Of a stretch of 13,395 nt of DNA, positions 1-8,868 are shown in pieces. The notes under the pieces were generated by a model that searched no databases, had not been told where the DNA came from, and was given only the letters and a program-made list of their open reading frames with translations. The stretch spans positions 1 through 13,395 of the forward strand of contig LXFE01000878.1 of assembly GCA_001929475.1 (NCBI GenBank), given 5' to 3'. The stretch comes from Neolecta irregularis DAH-3. Taxonomy: Eukaryota > Ascomycota > Neolectomycetes > Neolectales > Neolectaceae. The position numbers and the translations under genes are program-made. Numbering within the stretch: the stretch's first letter is position 1; the number at the start of each line of letters is the position of its first letter.

Positions 1-542
1 GGCGGGCGGGCGGGTGGCAGGCGGCTAGGAATTGCTGATTTACAGAGTCTGATAACATTTTGTGGTTCAGACTTAACATTTGCAATCCAGCATTCACTAA
101 ATAACAAAAATTGCCAATATAAATTGTTTTCTTTTGAGACTGGATTTCTTTTTCTCGGGGATATCTGATCTCGTACTGTCGGGGGAAATGAACAGAAGGC
201 CAATACCTGCGTCTTGACAGTTGGTTTACCAGTGTCTGATGATTTCTCCTACCACTGTTATCACGAAATAGATACTAACAATCAGTATCCTATCTCGGAA
301 ATGAATATTCATCAGGAAGGAATATACGAAAGCTATGTATTATGGTAGGAAATTGAATTTTCTCCTAAGTTAATTAATTCTTTAAAGGAGAGCAAGACCT
401 CGCGGAAAGATCAAAACTAATGCAGACATTTATCATGAATTTGTCGAAAATGGAGGGAGCTAGTCGATGACTCCTTGGATTATTCCCTCTAGAGATTTTC
501 ACTACAAATTCAATCTTCTCGCCAGCTTCTGAGGACTAAAAT
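1..542. other. Gene-free left flank
   Basis: No reading frame here looks coding on either strand. The first 25 bases are a GC-rich run of GGCG/GGGC repeats, unlike the AT-rich sequence that follows. Around 360-390 a TCTCCT...AGGAGA pair surrounds a TTAATTAATT core. The end of the segment presumably holds the promoter of the gene starting at 543. An actaa followed by atgtcag just at that start could also be read as a branch site and acceptor, so an upstream exon cannot be excluded. Confidence 0.5.
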
Positions 543-1019
543 ATGTCAGATTACTCCGAAGAAGCCTACGGGTACTGTGGAATATCTCCGCCTGCTCGGC
601 TTGACAACGACCCTACCCAACCCACAAATATTCGGAAATATTTTGCTGAAGCTTCCGGTTCATTCGCACGCAAGGATAGGCCCAGATTATCGGACATGTG
701 AGATACCCTCTATTACACACAAGATTCCCAACTTCAGTAACTTTTCGATCGATAAATGTGACGCTCTTATTGCTATCTCTGCCGCCAGTTCCAATTACTT
801 TGCTCGAAAAGATGTTCAATATGAATCTTGGCGACTGGTTTTCATTGACCTGTTGCAACCTGTTAGATCGCTAGAGCTACATGTCCAGCTGCAGGAGAAA
901 CCGAGATTCAGGATAAAGTCTTGCTTCCCTTGATTCAAGCTCTCCAAAAAAACCCTCCAGCTTGGAAAAATTCGATTGAACACTATCTTCATACCGGGAG
1001 ATCTCACAAACCAGACTAA
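543..1019 (+). CDS. Unrecognised 128-residue spliced protein
   Basis: I do not recognise this protein. I read three exons: 543-697, 738-861 and 912-1019. The introns are 698-737 (40 bp, GTGAGA...TTCAG) and 862-911 (50 bp, GTTAGA...TTCAG). Phases fit throughout, giving 128 residues ending in TAA. The start ATG directly follows an in-frame TAA at 537-539. The product begins MSDYSEEAYGYCG, is mostly polar, has no signal peptide or membrane span, and ends in a helical-looking stretch (VLLPLIQALQKNPPAW) and a basic tail. The motif FARKD occurs twice about 45 residues apart. Unspliced, the frame from 577 to 933 is open but loses both the first and last exons. Splice signals resemble those of the secure genes nearby, but the GTTAGA donor is weak. 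The gene is convergent with RRN7. Confidence 0.55.
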
Positions 1020-1335
1020 CAATTCTTGTCAAATTAGTGGAAATCTTCGCTGTCTACTAGTCTTCGGGTCAAATAAACCATGCCCCCGACCTTGCCAAAT
1101 CTGAGTAGGGTCTTATAGGAACACTTGACTAACTTAACATGTTCCTTTGAACATGATTGGTGTATCTGTGCCATCTGAAATAGTGACCAAAACAGCCAAC
1201 CCTCAATTGTAGACCGCTACAACTCAAATATAGGACACAGAAATTCTGCAGGACATAACGAGGAATAGGATTCTACAAAGTTTATCTAGTTGAGCTGTAC
1301 AATCAAAAATCAAGAAAGTTTGGGGTTGGGTTTGC
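1020..1335. other. Convergent intergenic spacer
   Basis: This 316-bp spacer lies between the 3' ends of the 543-1019 gene and RRN7, so it should hold the 3' UTRs and polyadenylation sites of both. I see no gene, RNA or repeat in it. Confidence 0.5.
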
Positions 1336-3107
1336 TTATTGGCTCAGCTCATATACATTGCCTTCATCCTCGTCTACAATGATGGGATCTAGATCCGTAG
1401 AATGCTCTCGACGCCTCTCTGATGAACTATCGTGCATTTCTTTACCCCTTTTCTCGACCTTTGCTTCAACGTTCCTGCTTGCTTCAATCCATTGTATTAT
1501 ATCGCGCTCAATATCACGGATGGCTCTCTCTAATGAAATTACTGTCACACCGAGAATTTCTGAGGCCTTTGTTAGAAGTAAATTATATTCTCTCGGCTTC
1601 TCATCAGATCTTCGGTAGCGCTGATACTTCCTGATCTCTGGTTCGCTAGAGCTCGGCTGACAAGTGTTAGCATCTCCATAGATGTCATACATTCGATCCG
1701 AAAACGTTGGTAATGCAAGTTTCGGTGAATTTGATCGCCCTTGAGGGACCGGAAAGATGGATACAAGACCCCGAGGAACTATTTCGTGAGCTATTTGATG
1801 CTCCATGGAAAACCAACATTGCACATCTTCCTCATCAACAACCCAATTCTTCTCGAACCAAGCAAGATACTCGTCGATCTCCAGACCGGTCATTGATAAG
1901 ACATCGGCGTCTACTTTGGATATATGTGCAGCGACTGGAGGCATATCACTCATCACATTCTCCCACTTTGTCCAATCAATAATACTTGTACTGCGTCCAG
2001 GAGGATGAAACATGCGGATAGCGATGATAATATGTGCCATCAAATTGCTTTCTGGGAGTTGAGAATACCGGGAAGAAATTGATGATAAGGAAAGATTTGG
2101 TTTGATGATATCGATCAAAGCTTTTGTTGGCCTGTACACTTCCACTAAATTTTAAGCAAACTGAGCTCTGAAAGAAGAACATGCATGGAAGAAGGAGATC
2201 TCCAATATACCGTGAGAGAAACATTGGAACATTGAGAGGCGAAAATTTCAATTTGTAATGTTCATGCAATAAAAGTGAGAGCTGTCGAGCATACTTGGAA
2301 AGTCGAGTAACAGTAATTATGCTCTGAAAATGTAAGTAAAATTCTAATCGAATGGGCCCACTTGAGGAGAGAGCGCTTCGTAATATTTGGGCTGTAAATA
2401 TTTTCGTTCATTCTTCGGTACGACTGAAAATAGTCGATGGTAAGAGAGCCGATCTGTTGTGAAGGCTTGATGGATCGTAGTCAGACTCAGCGGAAGTCTC
2501 ATATAATGGCAAGAAAAATACAGGAAAATAGGAAGAAACGGCAGTAGCGGACGATGCAAAGGCTTATGGGCGCTTATGACTTGTCGAGATATTGAAGGGG
2601 GAGATTCTTCAGATAATTCGGATGCTGTAGGTGGCGAACATGATTCAACGATTGTTTCCCTTCCGATGATACCTAGATACAATGTCCAGAACTCTCGAGC
2701 GGTGCACTGGACGTGAGACGTGATGATCATAGCATGCCTACTTCGATAGTTTTCGGCAATCCGAACTCAACAATAGCCTGACGAATAAATGTTGACAGCA
2801 TTAGCTGATACGCCCTTAAAAACAAATTGAAGCCCTCCGCGCCATACACAACTAACCTCATTAGCAAATTTAATCTCTTAACACTTCTTGTCATACCTTT
2901 CGTTTCCTTGAGGAATTTCACACCTTTCGTTTTAGCTCTTCGCGATCCAATTTCTCGATATCCCCCTTCGCCCTCCATTTCTACCGCTCCTTCAACAAGA
3001 TGTCCTCGAAAGCAGTACGTAAGGCCATCTTGTTGGTGAAATCGATTCGTTTTACAGGATGGATGAATGCACTGAGATGATTTGAAATACTTTACCGGCG
3101 GTGGCAT
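1336..3107 (-). CDS. RRN7: Rrn7, TFIIB-like RNA polymerase I initiation factor
   Basis: Rrn7 (TAF1B in animals) is the TFIIB-like subunit of core factor, which recruits RNA polymerase I to rDNA promoters in the nucleolus. Exons on the minus strand are 3107-2897, 2851-2742, 2706-2362, 2323-2185 and 2144-1336, giving 537 residues (yeast Rrn7 is 514). The N-terminus carries the family zinc ribbon: C13, C18, C32 and H36, with QQDGLTYCFRGH. Family blocks follow in order: LFLRAYQLML, AREFWTLYLG, MRLPLSLTTIHQAF, LQPKYYEALSPQ, FSPLNVPMFLSRYIGDLLLP, LPESNLMAHIIIAIRMF, and an acidic C-terminus. Introns are 45, 35, 38 and 40 bp. The 40-bp one has a GC donor. The 45-bp one is a multiple of three without a stop, so its removal rests on splice signals and fit to the family. 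The gene is divergent from SPF45. Confidence 0.92.
2145..2184 (-). other. RRN7: GC-AG intron in RRN7
   Basis: This 40-bp intron starts GCATGT and ends AATTTAG (minus strand). It splits a leucine codon (T|TG) so that DLLLP is followed by LEVYRPTK, as the family requires after the FSPLNVP block. The nearest GT donor, two bases inside, puts the next exon out of frame. Confidence 0.8.
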
Positions 3108-3751
3108 CTGACGGCATATATTCAGGGCTTTGTTTTATTGAATGATTGTGCTAAGCAGATGTTCGGTTCTCCAGTGATATCAGTGAGATTCAAGGAAGGA
3201 GTCGTTATTTAGAACTGAACGCCCGCCGCAAGGCATTCGGATCTTGGACGTGGAAAAACAAATACCACTAGGATGGATCACTTTTACACCGGAGTGTAGC
3301 GACTGATTGCCTGAAATAGCAGGATAATCAATTGATATTGACAGTTGTCCTAAATTAGGTGAAACTCTGATGTTTTAAATTGCAGCCGATGTCGTTACCT
3401 CAAACGAAAATTCTGTTTGTGTAAGTCACCTTCATTGTAGGGAGCGTTCCCTGGGTGCTCGAACACATTGCTTTTCGTCAATTTCTTTGAATAAGAGTCT
3501 TCTTTTTTGTCCTTGAACGCTTTCAACTCTTTCATTTTCGGAATCTTGTAAAATCTTACTGCAGCGTAGGAGAAATGTATAAGGGATACCGCATAAATAA
3601 GAGTTATGTTTTTGATTTTCTGTAAGGTCGTTGAATGATTTCTATTCGGAGGATTTTACGTATGTATCTGAATGTTCATGGAACCCCAAGAGGTATTATG
3701 GGAAATTTTAGATTTTGACACCCAGCGTCTTCTAACTTCACGGTAGCAGCA
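3108..3751. promoter_or_regulatory. Divergent promoter region RRN7 / SPF45
   Basis: This 644-bp region separates the start codons of RRN7 (minus) and SPF45 (plus), so it should hold both promoters. I found no clear TATA or other factor site. It contains one exon-like fragment at 3389-3420 (start codon, ten codons, then a GTAAGT donor), preceded by TTGCAG. This could be a 5' UTR exon or an upstream ORF of SPF45. Confidence 0.45.
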
Positions 3752-5257
3752 ATGTCTTTATACGCCGCTCTCAAGAGTCATGACACCCAAATTCCCAATA
3801 ACAATTCTTCTACGTCCGCAGAGTCTCAGAAAGCATCTCTATACGCATCGTTAACACCTTCAACATGTGCCCAACCCCAAATATCTTCTAAGCCGATATT
3901 ATATGTACAGCCTGAGCCAACACCAGAAGTAGCACCTCAAGAAGACAAGAAAGCTGGTATATCCTTTGAATGAACTGAGAATGACGTATAGCTTTTAGGT
4001 TTCAGCAGGTCCAGCGTCGTCCGCCTTCGAAAAAGCAAAACAAGCAGAAAACTCAAATCGCCTCAGTTGCCCAGTCCGCTCCCTCTATACAAAATATAAC
4101 CAAGTTGTCCGACTGGACTAACGATCATGAAGAGAGCTACCATGAACCTGTACCTCGTCGTCAAAAGAAGAAGCGGAAGAAGAATATAAAACCGACCTTA
4201 CCTGGATGGGACGATGATTATGACCCTTCAAAACCAAACGATTATGAATACTACAAGCAATCAGACGAAAACATCCGAGAGAGTATTGACTGGGGCTATA
4301 AACTTATCGGTCGTACAGGCGACACAAGTGACGAAGAAGAAAGCGAAGAAGATCGACGACCCTTGAGTACACTATTCTTCGTGGTGAGTTTATTGATCAG
4401 TAGTGACTTTTGCTCCACCAAAACAATTCGCAGACGAAGATGTTGATGTTGAGAACCCCAGAATAGGACAGGAAGCCATTCCCCAAGAACTTATACCTCC
4501 ACCTCTACCTGTCGATATACCCATGGAGGAAAGCGGAGAAGATGCATATGCTCGAAGACTTCGATTGTCTGGACTTGCACCTCATGCAGCTATTGCTTCT
4601 TCGCCAAGCTACTTGCCACCTATTCCATCTCGACCACATATATCCGCTGATCCGACCGTCTACCTGCCTGCAGAAAATCCTCCTGTCGTACCAGTTCTCG
4701 AGTCAGCCTCTGAATATCAATCTACACGCCCCGGTCAAAAAGACTTTGCAAAACGATTAATGTCAAAATACGGTTGGACGCCGGGAACTGGTCTTGGAGC
4801 GTCCTCAAATGGCATAATCAATCCTCTCGCCGCAAAGATAGATAAAGGCAAAAAGGGCTCTGGAACAATAATCGATAGAAACGAAAAATCATATGAAGAG
4901 AAATACGGCAAATTTGGCAAAATGAATAGGGTTATCTGTCTCGAAAATGTAATTGAGCCCGGACAAGTCGATGAAGACTTGGCAGGCGAAATTGGCGGAG
5001 AATGCGAGAAGGTACGTGAATGTACTTGTTATGACTCTGTCCTAATCATGGTATAGTATGGAGTGGTAGAGCGTGTCAGCATTTCTGAAGATGGCCCTGA
5101 AGTTAAGATCTTTGTCTTCTTCGTAGATCAGCTTGCTGCTTTGCAGGTATAGTTTGATGTGAGATGGTTAGCTGATGTATTTTAGGCCGTCAATTCATTG
5201 AATGGTCGGATATTTGGAGGCAGAGAGATTCGAGCCCGTTTCGCAATTGAGGAGTAA
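3752..5257 (+). CDS. SPF45: SPF45/RBM17-like splicing factor (G-patch + UHM)
   Basis: SPF45 is a U2-associated nuclear splicing factor. Its C-terminal U2AF-homology motif (UHM) binds tryptophan-containing ligands in SF1, SF3B1 and U2AF65, and it acts in 3' splice-site choice. Exons: 3752-3956, 3992-4366, 4404-5011, 5057-5146 and 5186-5257, for 449 residues. Visible elements in order are: the conserved start MSLYAAL; AAFRFQQVQRRPPSKK and LSDWT; a basic KKKRKKN run before WDDDYDPSKPNDYEYY; FAPP and DAYARRLRLS; a G-patch at about 305-345 (DFAKRLMSKYGWTPGTGLGA); then a degenerate RRM at about 369-446 ending NGRIFGGREIRARF. The R-x-F UHM signature is R434-I-F436. Introns are 35, 37 (or 34), 45 and 39 bp. 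Intron 2 is the least certain because it uses a GTACAC donor and has a CAGTAG double acceptor. Confidence 0.94.
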
Positions 5258-5320
5258 ACAATGTAAATGGGAAATTCCTAAAATTGTTGTTTGGTAAATG
5301 TGGTAATCTTCATTCGAACT

Positions 5321-5553
5321 CTAAACAAATATCGTACTCCCTATGATTATGTTATTTTGCACCAACGTCTTCTTTGCCAGTGGTAAGACATCGGCAAGTG
5401 CTGCTACAATTTCATCAACACTGTTAAGCTCTTAGGAAGAGAAAGAGTTCAAATATCTTACTGATACTAATCTAAGATACTTACGGTGCTCGATTACAAT
5501 CTACTGGGTGTGAAGACTTGTGGTTTCAGCCTGGAACTAGTCAGCGTGAGCAT
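5321..5553 (-). CDS. Possible small spliced protein, 51 residues
   Basis: A tentative gene in two exons, 5553-5498 and 5420-5321 on the minus strand, joined over a 77-bp intron (GTAATC...TTAACAG) with matching phase. The product begins MLTLTSSRLKPQVFTPSR, a basic and serine-rich start that would suit a mitochondrial presequence. It continues VDEIVAALADVLPLAKKT and ends shortly after. Exon 2 looks coding (acidic/hydrophobic helix), exon 1 less so. A stronger GTAAGT donor lies 14 bases further on but would join exon 2 in a different frame, which then runs up to a stop. I do not recognise the family. It would be convergent with SPF45 (63 bp apart) and divergent from ECM33. Confidence 0.32.
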
Positions 5554-5942
5554 ATCCAAATTGCAAACCCAAAATGCCTCGAGTAGGTGCCGAACAAGCT
5601 AGCATACACAAAAGTGCATGGAGATGGAATGATTCGGTATAGAACCCCGACGGAAGCTCCACTGAAGGTGTGCTTTGCTCGAAATCAATGAGGGTTGAGA
5701 CTATTTCGGAACCCTGACCGTTGTTGTTTATTGGGCTAAAAATAGCGCCGGACTAAAGCCAAGCGCCCGTATTTTTTATAAGGCCAGCCGACCGCCGAGC
5801 CGTGTTTTCTTCACCTCCTTTTTACATCCATCTCCAACTCACACCACGCCCTCTTGTGCCCTCTAGTGAAGGAACTGTCATTGGAATAGAACTAATCCTT
5901 GCCAAAAACCCCTTTCCCAGCCGTTTACTTCGCTTTACCACA
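5554..5942 (+). promoter_or_regulatory. ECM33 upstream region with CCAAT and TATA-like elements
   Basis: This region precedes the ECM33-like start codon. It contains an inverted CCAAT box (ATTGG, 5730-5734) and a TATA-like element (TTTATAAGG, about 5775-5783). A pyrimidine-rich stretch follows at about 5804-5826, typical of fungal transcription start regions. The likely 5' UTR is therefore roughly 120-140 bases. If the small minus-strand gene is real, the CCAAT box could serve both directions. Confidence 0.45.
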
Positions 5943-7441
5943 ATGATGTTGAAGGCTTCCCTCTGTGCTTTCGCCCTCACCGGGGCTTTAGCAGCTAGTA
6001 AGTCATGTTTCTTAGTAACCCATGGAATTGCGGTCTTTGGAAGTCATTGACCGCAATCTCAACGCTACTGTGGCAATTGATGGCAGCTTTAGCCCATTAT
6101 ATGCTGCGTAATTGCCCCGTAATCCCTTGCCTAAGGTTTCGAAGTGGTGGTGGGGGTATATCTTGTTTTCATCCCCTATTTCATCATGATGTATATGCTG
6201 ACTTTCCAGCCTGTTCAAATAGCAATGGCTTCCAGATTGCGAGTCAGGCAGATTTGGATGCCCTTCAGGACTGTCAGACCGTCAAGGGAGACGTCATCGT
6301 AACCAGAGACCTTCCATCCCTTAGCGTCCCATCCGGTCTCACAGCCATTCAGGGAGACTTTTTGGTTGCTCAAGCTATCTCAATGACTTCTCTCACTGCT
6401 TCATCGTTGCAGTCTATCAGTGGAAAGTTCCAGCTATTGAACCTTACAATCCTCACCACCCTCAACATGCCCAGTTTAACTTCGGTTGGCACCCTAGACT
6501 GGACCACAGTGCCTGCTCTTCGGAGTTATGTTACAGCAATCACTACAGCCAATAGTGTTTCTATTATAGATACTAGACTTGAGGACTTAAGTGGCTTTAG
6601 TTTGAAAAGTCTTGGTGGAGCAAACATCAGTATGCCGGTCTTTGATCATTGATTATGCTGACTTCTGTAGATAACAATCGGTATATGAAGCTTATTAGTC
6701 TAGGCAACCTTAGTTCTGCAACAGGAGCTATCAGCGTTGCTTTTAATGCTGCTTCAGCCAGTGTTGATTTGTCTTCCCTGCTCAGTGCTGGAAATGTTTC
6801 ATTAAACAACGTTGGTGATGTTTTTATCCCTCTTCTTGCAAATGTCTCTGGCTCCTTCAGTCTACATCAGTGTACATCGCAAAAGTACGCTGCGCCAAAA
6901 TTGACCCTTGTCCAAGAATCCTTTTCAATCATCGACAACTCTGCGTTGACAGACATCTCAATGCCCATCTTGAAGGAGGCAGGCAGCCCCTTATACAACA
7001 ATAAATAACTTTTCAGGTCGAAGGTGGTTTTGTTATCGCGAACAATAGCGCGCTTGAGACTATCGGTGGTTTTCCAAAGCTTTCATCAATCGGTGGTGCG
7101 CTCGACGTCACCGGTGTTTTCTCAAATATCTCCTTCCCTGCTATTAGTGACGTTCGAGGCGATTTGAATGTTCAGTCTTCATCCAGCACCTTTGAATGCC
7201 CGCTTAATAATAATGATAACATTGTCCAGGGTCATTTCAATGTATTTTGTTTTCCTAGAACTTACTAAGCGATTAGTGCCAGGGCGGGCAGACTGCTCCA
7301 ACCTCTCTAAATGGAGTGAAGTCTTCTACTACGTCTTCCTCCTCACAATCAACTGGAAGCGGGAAGAAGGGTGGTGCTATCTTGTCGACTTCAATTAGCA
7401 CACTTTCTGCTTTTGCAGTCATCCTCATCATGCTTCTCTAG
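5943..7441 (+). CDS. ECM33: Ecm33/Sps2-type GPI-anchored cell-wall protein
   Basis: Ecm33-family proteins are secreted, glycosylated GPI proteins needed for cell-wall integrity. Exons: 5943-5997, 6210-6629, 6671-6978, 7017-7241 and 7277-7441, giving 390 residues, close to other fungal Ecm33. Residues 1-18 form a signal peptide (MMLKASLCAFALTGALAA), followed by the family start TCSNSNGFQIASQADLDAL with its first cysteines. The body is a receptor-L-domain-like leucine-rich fold with repeated L..L..I..L spacing. Family blocks include GGFVIANNSALETIGGFPKL and DLNVQSSSSTFECP. Sequons include NLT, NLS, NVS (twice) and NIS. A Ser/Thr-rich segment (SSTTSSSSQSTGSG) leads to KKGG and a hydrophobic C-terminus ending VILIMLL, the GPI signal. 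Introns are 212, 41, 38 (GC-AG) and 35 bp. Confidence 0.94.
5998..6209 (+). other. ECM33: Long structured intron 1 of ECM33
   Basis: This intron runs from GTAAGT to GCTGACTTTCCAG and is 212 bp, four or more times longer than the other introns of the secure genes. It contains two adjacent inverted repeats. The first has perfect 9-bp arms (6027-6035 ATTGCGGTC, 6049-6057 GACCGCAAT, 13-base loop). The second has 7-bp arms (6072-6078, 6110-6116) enclosing an inner 5-bp stem (6083-6087, 6103-6107). Confidence 0.85.
6979..7016 (+). other. ECM33: GC-AG intron in ECM33
   Basis: This 38-bp intron runs from GCAGGC to CTTTTCAG, after Glu261. No GT lies near the exon end, and the frame runs into TAA at 7006-7008 if unspliced. 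Removing this segment joins MPILKE to VEGGFVIANN in frame, as the family expects. Confidence 0.85.
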
Positions 7442-8354
7442 ATCTTTCCATTTTAGGATTTCGCCATTGCGTAGACCTAAAATGCGACTACATTTAAAAT
7501 CTGAAGGGTTAATAATCGTGGACTACTCATCTTGTACCCTGGTTCGCGTGTTCTTTATGTCTCGCGGTGCGCGAAATCGAGGTTTATTTTTCATTTTTCT
7601 CTTTCCTCGTTTCATTTTTCTTGGCTGCGTGGGCTTTTAAGAGATGTATCAATTTACTATTACTACTTTATGCTTTTGTAATCGCATGCTTTCAATCTTA
7701 GAATCGCGTTTACCTTGATTAGCCGTTTATGAATGCCTATTCCCTGACCATTTGACAAATGTGACGCCGACACTACGAATCAACCGAGTTGCGCTTTGTC
7801 CATGTAGACTAGCGCTGATCAAGAAGATTAATTGCATTCGACATATGTCAAGCTTGTGGCAAATAAGCGCTAAACGTCACTTTTTCATCGCATTCCTCGG
7901 GTTACTTCCTACTGCCATCGAGACCCTTGAGTTTCACCCACCTCTAACTACCTTCGTCATTACTCCTGCACAACTGTTTTTCAGCACACTTTATTCATAC
8001 TCCTGCATCCAGATCAAAGATATGTTCACTATAATTTTACAATCATCGTTTCCCTGATTAAATACTTGTGAAACTAGGACATTGGATGGGATTGGATCAT
8101 CTATAGCGCACTCGAACTGGGTCTCCGGTTGGTTGACTCTGGCTCCAGCTTACTTTGCCTCTTCCTTTTTCTCATGTTCACGTGTATTCTGCGGATGATC
8201 TATTAAAGCTATGGTAGTTCTTGGAAATAAAGCAGCCACTCAAGTTCCAAGCCTTTACTCTGGTCTTTCACCAGGCTCCAATCCATCTATATACCTCACC
8301 CCGGCTGTAAGTGTTGAAACTCGAGTTCGAATAAGACCAGGTTTATTATACTAG

Positions 8355-8415
8355 GCTAAGTGACTGAACTTGCTGCGGACATACCTAGCCTAACCGACTG
8401 AACTTGGCTTGCTAA
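8355..8415 (+). repeat. Imperfect two-copy direct repeat
   Basis: GGCTAAGTGACTGAACTTG and GCCTAACCGACTGAACTTG are separated by about 18 bases. They share the 11-base block GACTGAACTTG, and TAGGCTA / TAGCCTA at their left ends are also inverted copies. The origin is unknown. Confidence 0.6.
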
Positions 8416-8851
8416 TGAACGCCTATCTACTTTATATAATACAAATTAAATTGCCGTAATAGCCTTCCTTCCATAATGGTAAGCTCTGTATATGCTTACA
8501 CCCGGCACGCGAACTTGGATTGTGTGCCTATTAGGACTTTGGCTTGACAGTCACTCAGGCCTAGTCACTTCGAGTAAGTAGCTACTTGGACTTGTGGTAC
8601 GAAATTGATATAGTAATCTTTTGGAGGATATTTTGTCTATTGATTGGCTTTCCTCTGGTCAAAGTCTAGGTTTCTATGACCGATGGGGCTATTTCTGTTT
8701 CCTGAGTAGACCTGTAGGTGCTTGCATGTAGGACGGGTGAATAATGCTATTCATCCAGCAAGGAATCTGACCATCGTTTTTCTCGGTTTATCCAAGTCTG
8801 CAAAGCTCTAAAATTGCAGGCTGTGTGTTACAGACTGAATCTCAGGTTAAT

Positions 8852-8868
8852 GTCTAGTCAGACTAGAC
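8852..8868. repeat. 17-base palindrome
   Basis: GTCTAGTC-A-GACTAGAC: two perfect 8-base arms around a single base. As RNA it would need a slipped loop, so a dimeric protein-binding site is the more natural reading. No adjacent gene explains it. Confidence 0.7.

Noticed and set aside
1-25. G-rich edge sequence as a telomere or G-quadruplex element
   Set aside because: The GGCG/GGGC run is too short and unlike fungal telomere repeats; quadruplex potential cannot be judged at a window edge.
577-933. 118-residue open frame read without splicing
   Set aside because: Part of it coincides with exon 2 of the spliced gene, but its first 38 codons are intron or another frame, and the better coding signal lies in 543-697 and 912-1019.
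1358-2008. Several plus-strand frames opposite RRN7
   Set aside because: Antisense shadows of the conserved RRN7 last exon; serine- and isoleucine-rich with no family features.
7752-8057. 101-residue frame after ECM33
   Set aside because: Cysteine-, isoleucine- and phenylalanine-rich composition as expected for translated noncoding DNA; no domain or splice logic.
8318-8335. GAGTTCGAATAAGACC resembling a tRNA B box
   Set aside because: No matching A box, acceptor stem or anticodon arm can be folded around it.
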